A DNA stretch of 64,000 nucleotides from assembly GCF_013364235.1 (NCBI RefSeq), contig NZ_CP054919.1, forward strand, positions 3,306,055 to 3,370,054, in the 5' to 3' direction. This document shows positions 30,422 to 39,009 of the stretch, piece after piece. Made by a program: the position numbers and the translations under genes. The notes below the pieces were generated by a model. The model had not been told where the DNA came from. It made no database searches and worked only from the letters and a program-made list of their open reading frames with translations. The DNA is from Kitasatospora sp. NA04385. GTDB taxonomy: Bacteria > Actinomycetota > Actinomycetes > Streptomycetales > Streptomycetaceae. Each line of letters begins with the position of its first letter. Within the stretch, counting starts at the first letter, position 1.

Positions 30422-31174
30422 TTAAAGCCCCAGGTCGTCGAGCTCCTTGAGCAGGTCCGCGCGCGGGCTGACCGGGCCCGCTGGGGCCTGGCCGCCCTGC
30501 TTGCCCGGGGAGGGCACCGGCAGGGCGCCGCCGTCGGACCGGCCGGACGGCGCGGCGGCCGGCTTCGGCCCGCGGTCGCGGAAGATCCACGCCCCCAGCA
30601 GGCCGCCGGCCAGCCCGCCCAGGTGGCCCAGCCAGGACACCCCCGGGGTGCCCGGGACGGCCGTGGTCAGCAGGTAGGCGAAGGAGGCGCCCATCACCAG
30701 GCCGATCAGCGAGTCGATCAGGTTCCGGTCGAACAGGCCGCGCAGCACCACGTAGCCGAAGTACCCGAAGACCACGCCGCTCGCGCCGACCGTCACCGTG
30801 CCCGGCTGCTGGAACAGCCACACCGCCGCGCCGCTGGTGACCACCAGCAGCACCGTCAGCCCGAGGAACTTGCGCACCCCCCGGTACGCGGCGAGGAAGC
30901 CGAACACGAACAGCGGGCCCGAGTTGCCCTCCAGGTGCTGCCAGTTCAGGTGCAGGAAGGGCGCGGTCAGCAGGTACCCGAGGCCGTCCACGTCGTGCGG
31001 GCGGATCCCGTGCAGCAGGGCCATCCGGCCGTCCAGCAGCCAGTTCACCAACTGCACCGCCCACACGATGCACAGGAACCCGAACATGACGAAGAACGCG
31101 CGCCGCGCCTCGGCGATCATCTGCGCCGGGTCGAGCCGCGTGTCGGAGGGGGCGTGGTCGTGCGGGGAGGCCAT
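30422..31174 (-). CDS. Rhomboid-family intramembrane serine protease
   Basis: 250 residues with six or seven membrane helices. The catalytic serine is in VGASGVVFGYFGY (about residue 132) and the catalytic histidine in WLGHLGGLAGGLLGAW (about residue 190). The last 50 residues are a Pro/Gly-rich cytoplasmic tail ending LLKELDDLGL. It cuts substrates within the membrane; the substrate here is unknown. The start is ATG at 31174, next to a leaderless -10. Confidence 0.9.
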   Translation of the reverse strand: MASPHDHAPSDTRLDPAQMIAEARRAFFVMFGFLCIVWAVQLVNWLLDGRMALLHGIRPHDVDGLGYLLTAPFLHLNWQHLEGNSGPLFVFGFLAAYRGVRKFLGLTVLLVVTSGAAVWLFQQPGTVTVGASGVVFGYFGYVVLRGLFDRNLIDSLIGLVMGASFAYLLTTAVPGTPGVSWLGHLGGLAGGLLGAWIFRDRGPKPAAAPSGRSDGGALPVPSPGKQGGQAPAGPVSPRADLLKELDDLGL

Positions 31175-31181
31175 GAGGGCG

Positions 31182-31187
31182 ACTATA
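31182..31187 (-). promoter_or_regulatory. -10 hexamer of a leaderless promoter (rhomboid)
   Basis: TATAGT on the minus strand, seven bases before the ATG at 31174. Confidence 0.5.
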
Positions 31188-31295
31188 GGGCGACGCGCCG
31201 ACGTGTCGAGTCCCTCTTCCGGACCAAATGGCGGATCATGTGAAAGAAGTGGTCCCGGTGCGGTGTTGATGCGTCAACAGGTGCACAGGGTCTCG

Positions 31296-31301
31296 TAGAG
31301 T
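31296..31301 (+). promoter_or_regulatory. -10 hexamer of a leaderless promoter
   Basis: TAGAGT followed by six bases and the GTG at 31308. Confidence 0.5.
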
Positions 31302-31307
31302 TTGCGC

Positions 31308-32189
31308 GTGCCTTCTCTGCGCCAGCCCGTCGGACCGCTGCCCGCCTCGATCTACTGGCGGCGCCGTGTCGTGGTCCTCATCGCCCTCGCCGTGGTCCTC
31401 CTCGTGGTGGGCCTGCTCGTGTTCGGCGGCGACGACGGCGGCAAGCAGAAGAAGTCCTCCGGGAACAGCCCGCTCCCCGTGCCGGCCCAGTCCATCACCC
31501 CCGGCGCCTCCCCGACCGGCCCCGCGATCACCACCCGCCCCGGCGGCAGCGGCGGCTCCTCGGGCGGCTCGACCGGTGGCAGCTCCTCCGGCGGCTCGAC
31601 CGGCGGCGGCGCGGGCGGCGAGATCAGCGTCGTCGGCGGCGGCTCCTCGGGCGGCGGCTCCGGCTCCGGCGGCTCGACCGGCGGCAGCTCCTCCGGCGGC
31701 TCGACCGGCGGCGGCACCGGCACCTCCCGCCCCGGCGGCGGGGCCTCGCCGGCCGTGAACACCACCGAGGTGATGGCGCTGCCGGTCTGCACCACCACGC
31801 AGCTCACCCTCGAACTCGCCTCGGCGCAGAACTCGTACGCGGCCAAGGACAAGCCGAAGCTGGCCCTGACCATCCGCAACTCCTCCGGGGCGGGCTGCCG
31901 GATCAACCTCTCGCACGAGTACTCCTTCCTGACCGTGACCTCCAGCGGCAACGAGCGGGTCTGGTCCTCCGCGGACTGCATCACCGAGCGCACCGACGCC
32001 TGGGCCCAGATCGCCGGCAACAGCGGCGTCACCGAGACCTTCACCTGGGACCGCAGCCGCTCCAAGCCCCAGTGCGCCACCGCCGACCCGACCCCCGCCC
32101 AGCCCGGCAACTACCTCGTCCAGGCCGACCTCACCGGCCCGGCCGGCGGCCCGCTCTCCGCCCGGGCGTCCATCCGGCTGGAGGGCTGA
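31308..32189 (+). CDS. Membrane-anchored protein with Gly/Ser repeats and an extracytoplasmic domain
   Basis: 293 residues. A single membrane segment (about residues 22-42, after a basic stretch) anchors the protein. A Gly/Ser/Thr linker at residues 75-145 contains two copies of a GGSTGGSSSGGSTGGG block. The C-terminal 150 residues hold four cysteines (VCTTTQ, GCRINL, DCITE, QCAT) and beta-rich sequence like an extracellular sandwich. Function unknown. I chose GTG at 31308 because of the leaderless -10; TTG at 31302 is in frame but overlaps no ribosome-binding site. It converges with the MFS gene, with part of a repeat element between. Confidence 0.75.
   Translation: MPSLRQPVGPLPASIYWRRRVVVLIALAVVLLVVGLLVFGGDDGGKQKKSSGNSPLPVPAQSITPGASPTGPAITTRPGGSGGSSGGSTGGSSSGGSTGGGAGGEISVVGGGSSGGGSGSGGSTGGSSSGGSTGGGTGTSRPGGGASPAVNTTEVMALPVCTTTQLTLELASAQNSYAAKDKPKLALTIRNSSGAGCRINLSHEYSFLTVTSSGNERVWSSADCITERTDAWAQIAGNSGVTETFTWDRSRSKPQCATADPTPAQPGNYLVQADLTGPAGGPLSARASIRLEG
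31564..31715 (+). repeat. Two 47-bp direct repeats inside the Gly/Ser linker
   Basis: 31564-31610 and 31669-31715 are identical except for one base. They encode the duplicated Gly/Ser/Thr block of the linker, a likely slippage or recombination product. Confidence 0.8.
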
Positions 32190-32215
32190 GCGCCCCTCCG
32201 GGAGGCGCACCGCCG

Positions 32216-32260
32216 GGGGCTCGGCCGTCAGCAGCACGGACCGGCCGTTCCCCGGGCCCC
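32216..32260. repeat. Partial copy of the 148-bp inverted-repeat element
   Basis: It matches the right-hand 40-45 bp of the copy at 48102-48249 (CAGCAGCACGG and GCCGTTCCCCGGGCCCC in order) and lacks the left part. It lies between the convergent genes ending at 32189 and 32282. Confidence 0.6.
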
Positions 32261-32281
32261 GGTGGTTGGCCGCGCGAAGCC

Positions 32282-33550
32282 CTACTCGGTCCAGCCGGTG
32301 CCCCGCAGGGTGCGGCCGAGGGTGAGCGGGAGGAGCGCGGCGGCCAGGGCCGCGGCGAGCAGGAGCAGGACGGCGGGGGCCGGGAGGCGGTCCAGCAGCA
32401 GGCCCGCGGTCATGGTGCCGAGCGGGACGCCCGCCATCAGGAGGGTCATCGTCCCGGCCACCGCGCGGCCGCGCACCGCCGCGGGGACGCGCTGGAAGAC
32501 CAGGACGTCGATCATCACCCGCAGCGCCGGGACGCCGAGGCAGCCGAAGGCGAGGGCCGCGAAGACGGGCAGCGGGCCGGTGGCCGTCGCGGTGGCGGCG
32601 AAGGCCGCCACCTCGGCCCAGGCCACGGCCAGCAGCACCGTGCCGGGGCGGAAGCGGCGGTGCAGCCGGGAGACCAGCAGCGCGCCCAGCAGGCCGCCGA
32701 CGGCCTCGCCGGTGAGGGCCAGGCCGATGCCCGCCTCGGAGGTGCCGCGGCTGCGGAGCAGGACCATGACGGCGAGCAGGATCGCCGCGCCGGTGAGGTT
32801 GAGCCCGGCCGCGATCAGCACCGCGCCGCGCAGCACCGGCCGGGCGAACAGGTGGCGCAGTCCGGCCAGCGCGCCGCCCCTCTCCCCCGGCGCCTCCTCC
32901 CCGGGTGCCTCCTCCCCCGGTGCAGGCGCCTGCGGGCCCGGCTCCGGGCGGGAGTCGAACCGGACGGCGACGCTCGCGCCGAGGGCCAGGCCGGAGGTGA
33001 GGACGGTGGTCAGGAAGGGCACGGCGGTGCCGAGGCCGAGCAGGAACCCGGCCAGCGGCGGCCCGGCCAGCGCGGCGCCGTTGACCCGCAGTTCGTCCTG
33101 GGAGAGGGCCTGGCGGAGCTGCTCGGGCGGGACGACGGCGCGCAGCGCGAGCATCCGGGAGGGGCCGCCGTAGGCCATGGTGGCGCCGATGACGGCGGCG
33201 GCGAGCAATGCGTGCGGGACAGTCAGCCGGTCGGCGGCCAGGGCGAGCGCGACGCTGAGCGCGGTGAGCAGCCGGACGGTGTCGGCGAGGATCAGGATCC
33301 GCCGCCGGTCGTGCCGGTCGGCGAGCGTGCCGCCGTGCAGGCCGAACAGCACGGAGGCGCCGAACTGGACGGCGCCGAACGCCCCGGCCACCGTCGGGGA
33401 GCCGGTCATCGCGAGCAGCAGCAGCGGGTACGCGGTGTCGGCGAGGCAGGTGCCGAGCATCGCGGACGCGGCGCCGGCCCAGAGCAGTTGGAAGCGGCGG
33501 TTGCGGCGCAGCGGCACCGCGGCGGTGTCCGGCTCGGTCGTCGTGGTCAT
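32282..33550 (-). CDS. MFS transporter
   Basis: 422 residues, about 12 membrane helices, beginning RNRRFQLLWAGAASAMLGTCLADTAYPL, the pattern of the enterobactin-exporter-like/DHA3 MFS group. The motif A loop is GTLADRHDRRRILILAD. A hydrophilic central loop (residues about 200-225) carries two APGEE repeats. It is divergent from an ArsR-type regulator with a 30-bp palindrome between. Start ATG at 33550; an in-frame ATG at 33568 is an alternative. Substrate unknown. Confidence 0.9.
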   Translation of the reverse strand: MTTTTEPDTAAVPLRRNRRFQLLWAGAASAMLGTCLADTAYPLLLLAMTGSPTVAGAFGAVQFGASVLFGLHGGTLADRHDRRRILILADTVRLLTALSVALALAADRLTVPHALLAAAVIGATMAYGGPSRMLALRAVVPPEQLRQALSQDELRVNGAALAGPPLAGFLLGLGTAVPFLTTVLTSGLALGASVAVRFDSRPEPGPQAPAPGEEAPGEEAPGERGGALAGLRHLFARPVLRGAVLIAAGLNLTGAAILLAVMVLLRSRGTSEAGIGLALTGEAVGGLLGALLVSRLHRRFRPGTVLLAVAWAEVAAFAATATATGPLPVFAALAFGCLGVPALRVMIDVLVFQRVPAAVRGRAVAGTMTLLMAGVPLGTMTAGLLLDRLPAPAVLLLLAAALAAALLPLTLGRTLRGTGWTE

Positions 33551-33592
33551 CCCTCGTACCCCGTTCATGTCCCCGTCCACGTTCATGTTCAA

Positions 33593-33622
33593 GCAACCAT
33601 TCACGCCTGCGTGAATGGTTGC
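33593..33622. promoter_or_regulatory. Palindromic operator, ArsR type
   Basis: GCAACCATTCACGC, CT, GCGTGAATGGTTGC: 14-bp perfect arms. ATTCACG/CGTGAAT is the style of ArsR-family operators. It lies in the 121-bp gap between the divergent MFS and ArsR genes. Confidence 0.75.
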
Positions 33623-33671
33623 ACGGCCGAGAACGATTGCACAAGCGTTGACGCTGTGGCTGAATGTGAAC

Positions 33672-34307
33672 GTGGCTGATCGGACGAAGGAGCGCGAGGT
33701 CACCGACGTCGCGACGCTCAAGGCGCTGGCCGACCCGCTGCGGCTGGCCGTGCTCGGGGCACTGATGAAGCACGACCCCGAGCCGAGGTCGGTGAAGGAG
33801 GTCGCGGCGGAGCTGGACGAGGCGCCGACCAAGCTGTACCGGCACGTCAAGCAGCTGGAGCAGGTCGGGCTGGTGTACGTGGCGGAGACCCGGCTGGTGT
33901 CCGGGATCGTGGAGAGCCGCTACCGCTCGGCCCAGCAGTCACTGCGGCTGTCGCCGCAGGTGTACGCGGAGGGCGACGAGCCGCCGCCCGCGCTGGGGGC
34001 GATCCTCGCCGCGATGGACCTGGTGCGCTCCGACTTCCGGCGCCACTTCCTGGCGGGCCGGATCGACCTGACCCCGGCGGCGCAGGGCAACCCGCAGCCC
34101 GGCAAGTTCGCGCACGCCACCTTCCGGCTCAGCCCGGAACGGCTGCGGCGGCTGCGCACCCGGCTCGACGAGGCGCTGGACGAGGTGTTCGCGGAGGGCG
34201 ACTCCACCGACCCGGACGCCGTCGAGGTCGCGCTGTTCGCCCTGCTGTACGCCGTGCGGCCGCCGCAGGCGGAGCCGGGCCAGGAGCGGGCGCCGGAGCG
34301 GGACTAG
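33672..34307 (+). CDS. ArsR-family (HTH_20) transcriptional regulator
   Basis: 211 residues from GTG 33672. The winged helix is EVTDVATLKALADPLRLAVLGALM, then VKEVAAELDEAPTKLYRHVKQLEQVGLVYV. The C-terminal 110 residues resemble the dimerisation/ligand part of the larger ArsR-like regulators. No metal-binding CxC is seen, so the signal is probably not a metal. An in-frame GTG at 33615 lies inside the operator palindrome and is unlikely; GTG 33666 is possible. Its stop shares CTAG with the convergent disA stop. Confidence 0.88.
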   Translation: MADRTKEREVTDVATLKALADPLRLAVLGALMKHDPEPRSVKEVAAELDEAPTKLYRHVKQLEQVGLVYVAETRLVSGIVESRYRSAQQSLRLSPQVYAEGDEPPPALGAILAAMDLVRSDFRRHFLAGRIDLTPAAQGNPQPGKFAHATFRLSPERLRRLRTRLDEALDEVFAEGDSTDPDAVEVALFALLYAVRPPQAEPGQERAPERD

Positions 34308-35410
34308 ACGTACCGCTCCAGAATGGAGGACTCGGCGAGCCGGGACAGGCCCTCGCGCACCGAGCGGGCCCGGGTCTCGCCGACGCCCTCCACGGTCTGC
34401 AGGTCGTCGATGGACGCGGCGAGCAGCTTCTGCAGGCCGCCGAAGTGGTCGACCAGCCGCTCGATGACGGTGTTGGGCAGCCGCGGCACCTTGGCCAGCA
34501 GCCGGTAGCCGCGCGGGGAGACCGCGGAGTCCAGCGACTCGGGGGTGCCGGTGTAGCCGAGCGCCTTGGCGACGGTCTGCAGGTCCAGCAGCTCGGCGTG
34601 GGTGAGCGCCTCCAGGTCGGAGAGCACCTCGGTGACGGTGCGGCCCTTCTTGGCCGCCCGGTCCGGAAAGTAGTCGCGCACGACGAGCTCGCGCTCCGGC
34701 TCGACGCCCGCGATCAGCTCGTCCAGCTGCAGCGACAGCAGCCGGCCGTCGGTGCCCAGCTCCAGCACGTACCCGGCGATCTCGCCGGCGATCAGCCGGA
34801 CCATCTCCAGGCGCTGCACCACCGCCGAGACGTCCCGGACGGTGACCAGGTCCTCGATCTCCAGGGCGGACAGGGTGCCGGCCACCTCGTCGAGGCGGAG
34901 CTTGTAGCGCTCCAGGGTGGCCAGCGCCTGGTTGGCCCGGGACAGCACCGTGGTGGAGTCCTCCAGCACCCGGCGCGCGCCGTTGACGTAGATGGCGATC
35001 AGCCGCATCGAGTGCGAGACCGCGACCACCGGGTAGCCGGTCTGCCGGTTGACCCGCTCCGCGGTGCGGTGGCGGGTGCCGGTCTCGTCGGTGGGGATGT
35101 TCGCGTCCGGCATCAGGTGGACGCCCGCGCGCAGGATCTTGGTGAGGTCCTTGTCCATGATCACCGCGCCGTCCAGCTTGCACAGCTCGCGCAGCCGGGT
35201 GGCGGTGAACTCGACGTCCAGCACGAAACCGCCGGTGCACAGCGCGTCCACGCTCTTGTCGAAGCCGAGGACGATCAGGCCGCCGGTGTTGGCCCGGAGC
35301 ACCCGCTCCAGGCCGTCCCGCAGCGCCGTGCCCGGCGCGATCGCACTGAGGGAAGCCCGCAGCAGGGCCTCCTCGCGGGAGGACTTGTCCGCCCGGTCGA
35401 TGGCTGCCAC
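34304..35410 (-). CDS. disA: DNA integrity scanning diadenylate cyclase DisA
   Basis: 368 residues. It makes cyclic di-AMP from two ATP and scans DNA for branched structures. The N-terminal DAC domain has DGAVIMD and GTRHRTAERV (the RHR motif). A linker and the C-terminal helix-hairpin-helix DNA-binding part (LQTVEGVGETRARSVREGL) follow. Start GTG at 35410 with AAGGAG four bases upstream. It lies 121 bp downstream of radA on the same strand, and RadA is known to restrain DisA in Bacillus, so the pairing is functionally sensible. Confidence 0.97.
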   Translation of the reverse strand: MAAIDRADKSSREEALLRASLSAIAPGTALRDGLERVLRANTGGLIVLGFDKSVDALCTGGFVLDVEFTATRLRELCKLDGAVIMDKDLTKILRAGVHLMPDANIPTDETGTRHRTAERVNRQTGYPVVAVSHSMRLIAIYVNGARRVLEDSTTVLSRANQALATLERYKLRLDEVAGTLSALEIEDLVTVRDVSAVVQRLEMVRLIAGEIAGYVLELGTDGRLLSLQLDELIAGVEPERELVVRDYFPDRAAKKGRTVTEVLSDLEALTHAELLDLQTVAKALGYTGTPESLDSAVSPRGYRLLAKVPRLPNTVIERLVDHFGGLQKLLAASIDDLQTVEGVGETRARSVREGLSRLAESSILERYV

Positions 35411-35531
35411 GTGACTCCTTGGGCCGACCCTAACCGTGTGCCGCGGCGGCCGACGGTCTGTCTGTTGTTGCTGCGAATGATGCCGATGAGCAGGTGAAGT
35501 CTAACTGCGTACGGCCTCGGCGGGGCGTGGG

Positions 35532-37064
35532 TCAAGCCAGTTCGTCCGAGTCGACCGGCTCCCAGCCCGCCATCAGCTCCTCCGGGAAGGCCGGGACGGG
35601 GGCCTGGGCGCGGGCCCGGGCGAGCGCCTGGGCGGCCGGATCCGCGGCCGGGCGGACCGGCGGCGCGGCGTCCTGACGGGCCTTCGAGCGGGGGCGGCGG
35701 CCGGGGATCGCGCGCAGCGCCTCGCCGATGTCGGAGACCTCCACCACCGTCATGCCCGCCGGGACCTTGCCCGGATCCGGCGGGACGAGGGCGTGCGTGA
35801 AGCCGAGCCGGTGCGCCTCGGCGAGCCGGCGCTGCACGCCCGTCACCCGCCGCACCTCGCCCGCCAGGCCGACCTCGCCGATCGCCACCAGGTTGTTCGG
35901 CAGCGGCGTGTCGGTCGAGGAGGAGGCCACCGCCAGGGCGATCGCGAGGTCCGCCGAGGGCTCGGTGAGCTTCACGCCGCCGACGGTGGCGGTGTAGATG
36001 TCCTGCTTGCCGAGCTTCACGCCGCCGTGCCGCTCGACCACCGCCAGGATCATCGCGATCCGCGGCGACTCCAGGCCGGAAGTGGTGCGCCGCGGCGAGG
36101 GGATCTGCGAGTCGACCATCAGCGCCTGCACCTCGGCCACCAGCGGGCGCTTGCCCTCCAGCGTGACCGTCAGGCAGGTGCCGGGGACGGGCTTGTCGCG
36201 GCGGGTCAGGAACAGGCCCGAGGGGTCGGCCAGGCCGACGATGCCCTCGTCGTGCAGCTCGAAGCAGCCGACCTCGTCGGTCGCGCCGTAACGGTTCTTG
36301 ACGCCGCGGATCAGCCGCAGCCGGGCGTGCCGGTCGCCCTCGAAGGAGAGCACCACGTCCACCAGGTGCTCCAGCAGGCGGGGGCCGGCGATCTGGCCGT
36401 CCTTGGTGACGTGGCCGACCAGCAGGGTGGCCATGCCGCGCTCCTTGGAGGCCCGGATCAGCGCGCCCGCCACCTCGCGGACCTGCGCGGGGCCGCCGGG
36501 GGCGCCGTCCAGCTCGGCGGAGGCGATGGTCTGCACCGAGTCGAGGACCAGCAGGCCGGGGTTGACCGCGTCGATGTGGCCGAGCACCGCGCCCAGGTCC
36601 TGTTCGGCGGCCAGGTAGAGGTGCTCGGAGAGGGCGTTGATCCGGTCCGCGCGCAGCCGCACCTGGCCGGCCGACTCCTCGCCGGTGACGTACAGCGTGC
36701 GGTGCCGGTCGCTCGCGGCCTTCGCCGCCACGTCCAGCAGCAGGGTGGACTTGCCGACGCCGGGCTCGCCCGCCAGCAGCACCACGGCGCCCGGCACCAG
36801 GCCGCCGCCGAGCACCCGGTCCAGCTCCGGGACGCCGGTGGTGCGGGCGGTGGCGACCTGGCCGTCCACCTGCGCGATCGGCTTGGCGGGCGCGGAGACC
36901 GGCCCGGCCGCGGTCGTCCGGATCGGCACCGCGCCGTACTCCTCCACCGTGCCCCAGGCGTTGCACTCCGTGCAGCGGCCGACCCACTTGAGCAGTTGGG
37001 CGCCGCACTCGGTGCAGCGGTACGAGGGGCGCGGCTTCGCGGTGGTCTTGGTACGGGCAGCCAT
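35532..37064 (-). CDS. radA: DNA repair protein RadA
   Basis: 510 residues. An N-terminal zinc finger (CTEC and CTEC about 17 residues apart), a RecA-like ATPase (Walker A GEPGVGKST, near residue 95), the RadA signature KNRYGATDE and a C-terminal Lon-like domain (GGVKLTEPSADLAIALAVAS). It drives branch migration in recombination. I chose ATG at 37064: TACCGT lies seven bases upstream, so the transcript is leaderless; a start eight codons further up would lie outside the message. Confidence 0.96.
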   Translation of the reverse strand: MAARTKTTAKPRPSYRCTECGAQLLKWVGRCTECNAWGTVEEYGAVPIRTTAAGPVSAPAKPIAQVDGQVATARTTGVPELDRVLGGGLVPGAVVLLAGEPGVGKSTLLLDVAAKAASDRHRTLYVTGEESAGQVRLRADRINALSEHLYLAAEQDLGAVLGHIDAVNPGLLVLDSVQTIASAELDGAPGGPAQVREVAGALIRASKERGMATLLVGHVTKDGQIAGPRLLEHLVDVVLSFEGDRHARLRLIRGVKNRYGATDEVGCFELHDEGIVGLADPSGLFLTRRDKPVPGTCLTVTLEGKRPLVAEVQALMVDSQIPSPRRTTSGLESPRIAMILAVVERHGGVKLGKQDIYTATVGGVKLTEPSADLAIALAVASSSTDTPLPNNLVAIGEVGLAGEVRRVTGVQRRLAEAHRLGFTHALVPPDPGKVPAGMTVVEVSDIGEALRAIPGRRPRSKARQDAAPPVRPAADPAAQALARARAQAPVPAFPEELMAGWEPVDSDELA

Positions 37065-37071
37065 GCGGGCC

Positions 37072-37077
37072 ACGGTA
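37072..37077 (-). promoter_or_regulatory. -10 hexamer of a leaderless promoter (radA)
   Basis: TACCGT on the minus strand, seven bases before the ATG at 37064. Confidence 0.5.
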
Positions 37078-37216
37078 GCGCCTCGCACCGACAGCGCCCG
37101 GACGTCACTCGAACGGCGTCAACCGGGCGAACAAGGAATCGGTCCTGTTACCCGAAAGGAGGACAACCGGCCGAAACCCTCCGGGCGACGGGTTTCGGCT
37201 GCCTACCGTCGATCGG

Positions 37217-38119
37217 GTGACCACCGGCCAGCCCCACCCCGTCGGCCCGTCCCCGGTACTCCGGGCGTACGGCGCGTGCGTCGACGGGCTGTTCACCTAC
37301 TGCCTGTCCGTGCTCTGCGAGCACGAAGCCGCCACCGCGGCCGTCCTGGAGGTCCGCGACCTGGCCCAGCGCCACGGCGACCGGATCGACGACCCGGCGC
37401 TGCTGCGCGCCTGGCTGTACGCGCTGGCCCGGCACCGCTGCCTGGCCCGGCTCGACGGTGAGGCCGAGCAGGACGGCGCGCCCCCGCCCGGCTCCCGGGG
37501 CCCGTCCGGGCCCGGCGCGGTCCGCGAGCGGCGCCGCGAACTCGCCTCGCTGGCCTGGCCGGAGGCGGCCGGCACCGACCCGGAGCAGCGCGAGGCGCTG
37601 GAGCTGGCGGTGCGGCACCGGCTGGACGGCGCGGAGGTCGCGGCGGTGCTCGGCCTGAGCACCGAGGCCGCGGCGGCGCTGCTGGACGCGGCGGGCGCCG
37701 AGGTCGGCCGGACCAGGACGGCGCTGCTGGTGCTCGGCGTCGGCTCCTGCCCGGAGCTGGCCCAGCTCGGCGGCGTCGGCGCGGAGTCCTGGCGGGGCTG
37801 GGTGCTGGGCCCGGCGCTGCGCCGGGAGCTGGTGGTGCACCTGGTGGAGTGCCCGACCTGCCGGGGCACCGCGGAGCGGGTCGCGGGCCAGCTCGGGCAC
37901 GGCCTGGCGGGGCTGCCCGGCCTGCCGCTGCTGGCCGCGCCGGGGCCGCTGCGCCCGGCGGCCGCGCCGCCGTCCGGCGGTACGGCGTTCCTGGCGGGCG
38001 CGGCGGCGGGCCGGCGGATCGCGCAGGGCCCGGTCCCGCCGCGGTTCGACCAGCGCGGCTTCCCCGGCACCGGGTCGCCCCGGCGCCGCGCGGTTCGGCG
38101 GTGCGGCAGCGGGTGGTGA
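37217..38119 (+). CDS. Sigma-factor-like N-terminal half of a split BACON-type protein
   Basis: 300 residues before an early stop. The first 170 residues resemble a degenerate ECF sigma factor (GLFTYCLSVLCEHEAATAAVLEV, then EQREALELAVRHRLDGAEVAAVLGL as the sigma-4-like part). A small Cys-containing segment (VECPTCRGTAERV) of anti-sigma zinc-finger style follows. The end, RRFPGTG-like then RRRAVRRCGSGW, is out of step with the family: the expected membrane segment is found in the next frame from 38101. In related Streptomyces one protein spans both halves, as far as I recall. A frameshift or sequence error near 38090-38110 is likely. Confidence 0.7.
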   Translation: MTTGQPHPVGPSPVLRAYGACVDGLFTYCLSVLCEHEAATAAVLEVRDLAQRHGDRIDDPALLRAWLYALARHRCLARLDGEAEQDGAPPPGSRGPSGPGAVRERRRELASLAWPEAAGTDPEQREALELAVRHRLDGAEVAAVLGLSTEAAAALLDAAGAEVGRTRTALLVLGVGSCPELAQLGGVGAESWRGWVLGPALRRELVVHLVECPTCRGTAERVAGQLGHGLAGLPGLPLLAAPGPLRPAAAPPSGGTAFLAGAAAGRRIAQGPVPPRFDQRGFPGTGSPRRRAVRRCGSGW

Positions 38120-38985
38120 CCACCGGGGTGCTGGCGGCGGTGCTGGCCGCGCCGGTGGTGGCGCTGTGGAGCGCGCACCGGGGCGGCGGGGAGGACCACG
38201 CCTCGGCGGTGTCCTCGGTGCGGGTGGACCCGACGGCCGGGCCCGGGCAGCGCGTCCCGGTGCCGGAGCCGACGCCGGTGGCGGTGCTGCCGCCGGTCGC
38301 CCGGGTGGCGACGATGGAGCTGGCGGGCGTGGTGACCGCAGAAACGTCCCTGCCGAGCGTTCAGGGCGCGGCCGTGCCGGTGCCCTCGCACGGGGCCGCG
38401 CCGCTGTCCAGCCCCGCGCTGACCGCCGAGCCCGGCCCGCCGCCGTCCGCCACCGCGAGCCGGCTGACCGTGCAGGCCGGCGCGTACGGCAACCGGACCG
38501 TGCTGACGCTGACCAATTCCGGTGACGGGCCGCTGTCCTGGCACGCCGTGCTGGACGTGGACTGGCTGCGGCTGAGCCGGGACTCCGGCACCCTGGAGCC
38601 CGGCCAGCGGATCACCGTGACGGTCACGGTGGACGAGGCGCGCGCCCCGCGCTCGCGCTGGACGGCGCACCTGGCGCTGCCGCCGTCCAGTGCCGTGGTG
38701 ACCCTGGAGGGCGGCACCGACCACCGCGGCGTGCCCACTCCGGACGGCCCGTCGCCCGACCCCTCGCCGACGCCCACGCCCTCGGCTTCGGCTTCGGCTT
38801 CGGCGAGCGCCTCCGACCCGGCCCCGGCGAGCCCCTCGCCGTCCGCCCCGTCCTCGCCGCCCGCCTCCTCCTCGCCGCCACCCGCCTCGCCGAGCCCGTC
38901 CCCGTCCGCCCCGTCCGGGTCTCCCGACTCCTCCGGCTCTCCCGGGTCCACCGGCCCGTCCGCGCCGGTGTCGCCGCCGCCCTGA
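38101..38985 (+). CDS. Membrane/BACON-domain C-terminal half of the split protein
   Basis: 294 residues if started at GTG 38101, overlapping the previous gene by 19 bp in another frame. One membrane segment (VVTTGVLAAVLAAPVVALW) comes first. A BACON-like beta domain (SRLTVQAGAYGNRTVLTLTN, SWHAVLDVDWLRLSRDSGTLEPGQ) and a long Pro/Ser/Ala tail (residues about 205-294) follow. The overlap lacks a ribosome-binding site, so this is more probably the continuation of the upstream frame after a -1 shift than a separate gene. The BACON domain binds carbohydrate or mucin in other proteins; its role here is unknown. Confidence 0.65.
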   Translation: MRQRVVTTGVLAAVLAAPVVALWSAHRGGGEDHASAVSSVRVDPTAGPGQRVPVPEPTPVAVLPPVARVATMELAGVVTAETSLPSVQGAAVPVPSHGAAPLSSPALTAEPGPPPSATASRLTVQAGAYGNRTVLTLTNSGDGPLSWHAVLDVDWLRLSRDSGTLEPGQRITVTVTVDEARAPRSRWTAHLALPPSSAVVTLEGGTDHRGVPTPDGPSPDPSPTPTPSASASASASASDPAPASPSPSAPSSPPASSSPPPASPSPSPSAPSGSPDSSGSPGSTGPSAPVSPPP

Positions 38986-39009
38986 CGGTCGGTCCGCCGC
39001 AGGGAGCTC

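Noticed and set aside
33615..33671. GTG 33615 as start of the ArsR-type regulator
   Set aside because: It falls inside the operator palindrome and its extra residues do not match the family.
32072..33679. 535-codon plus-strand frame opposite the MFS gene
   Set aside because: Shadow of the transporter; it has no motif and starts inside another gene.
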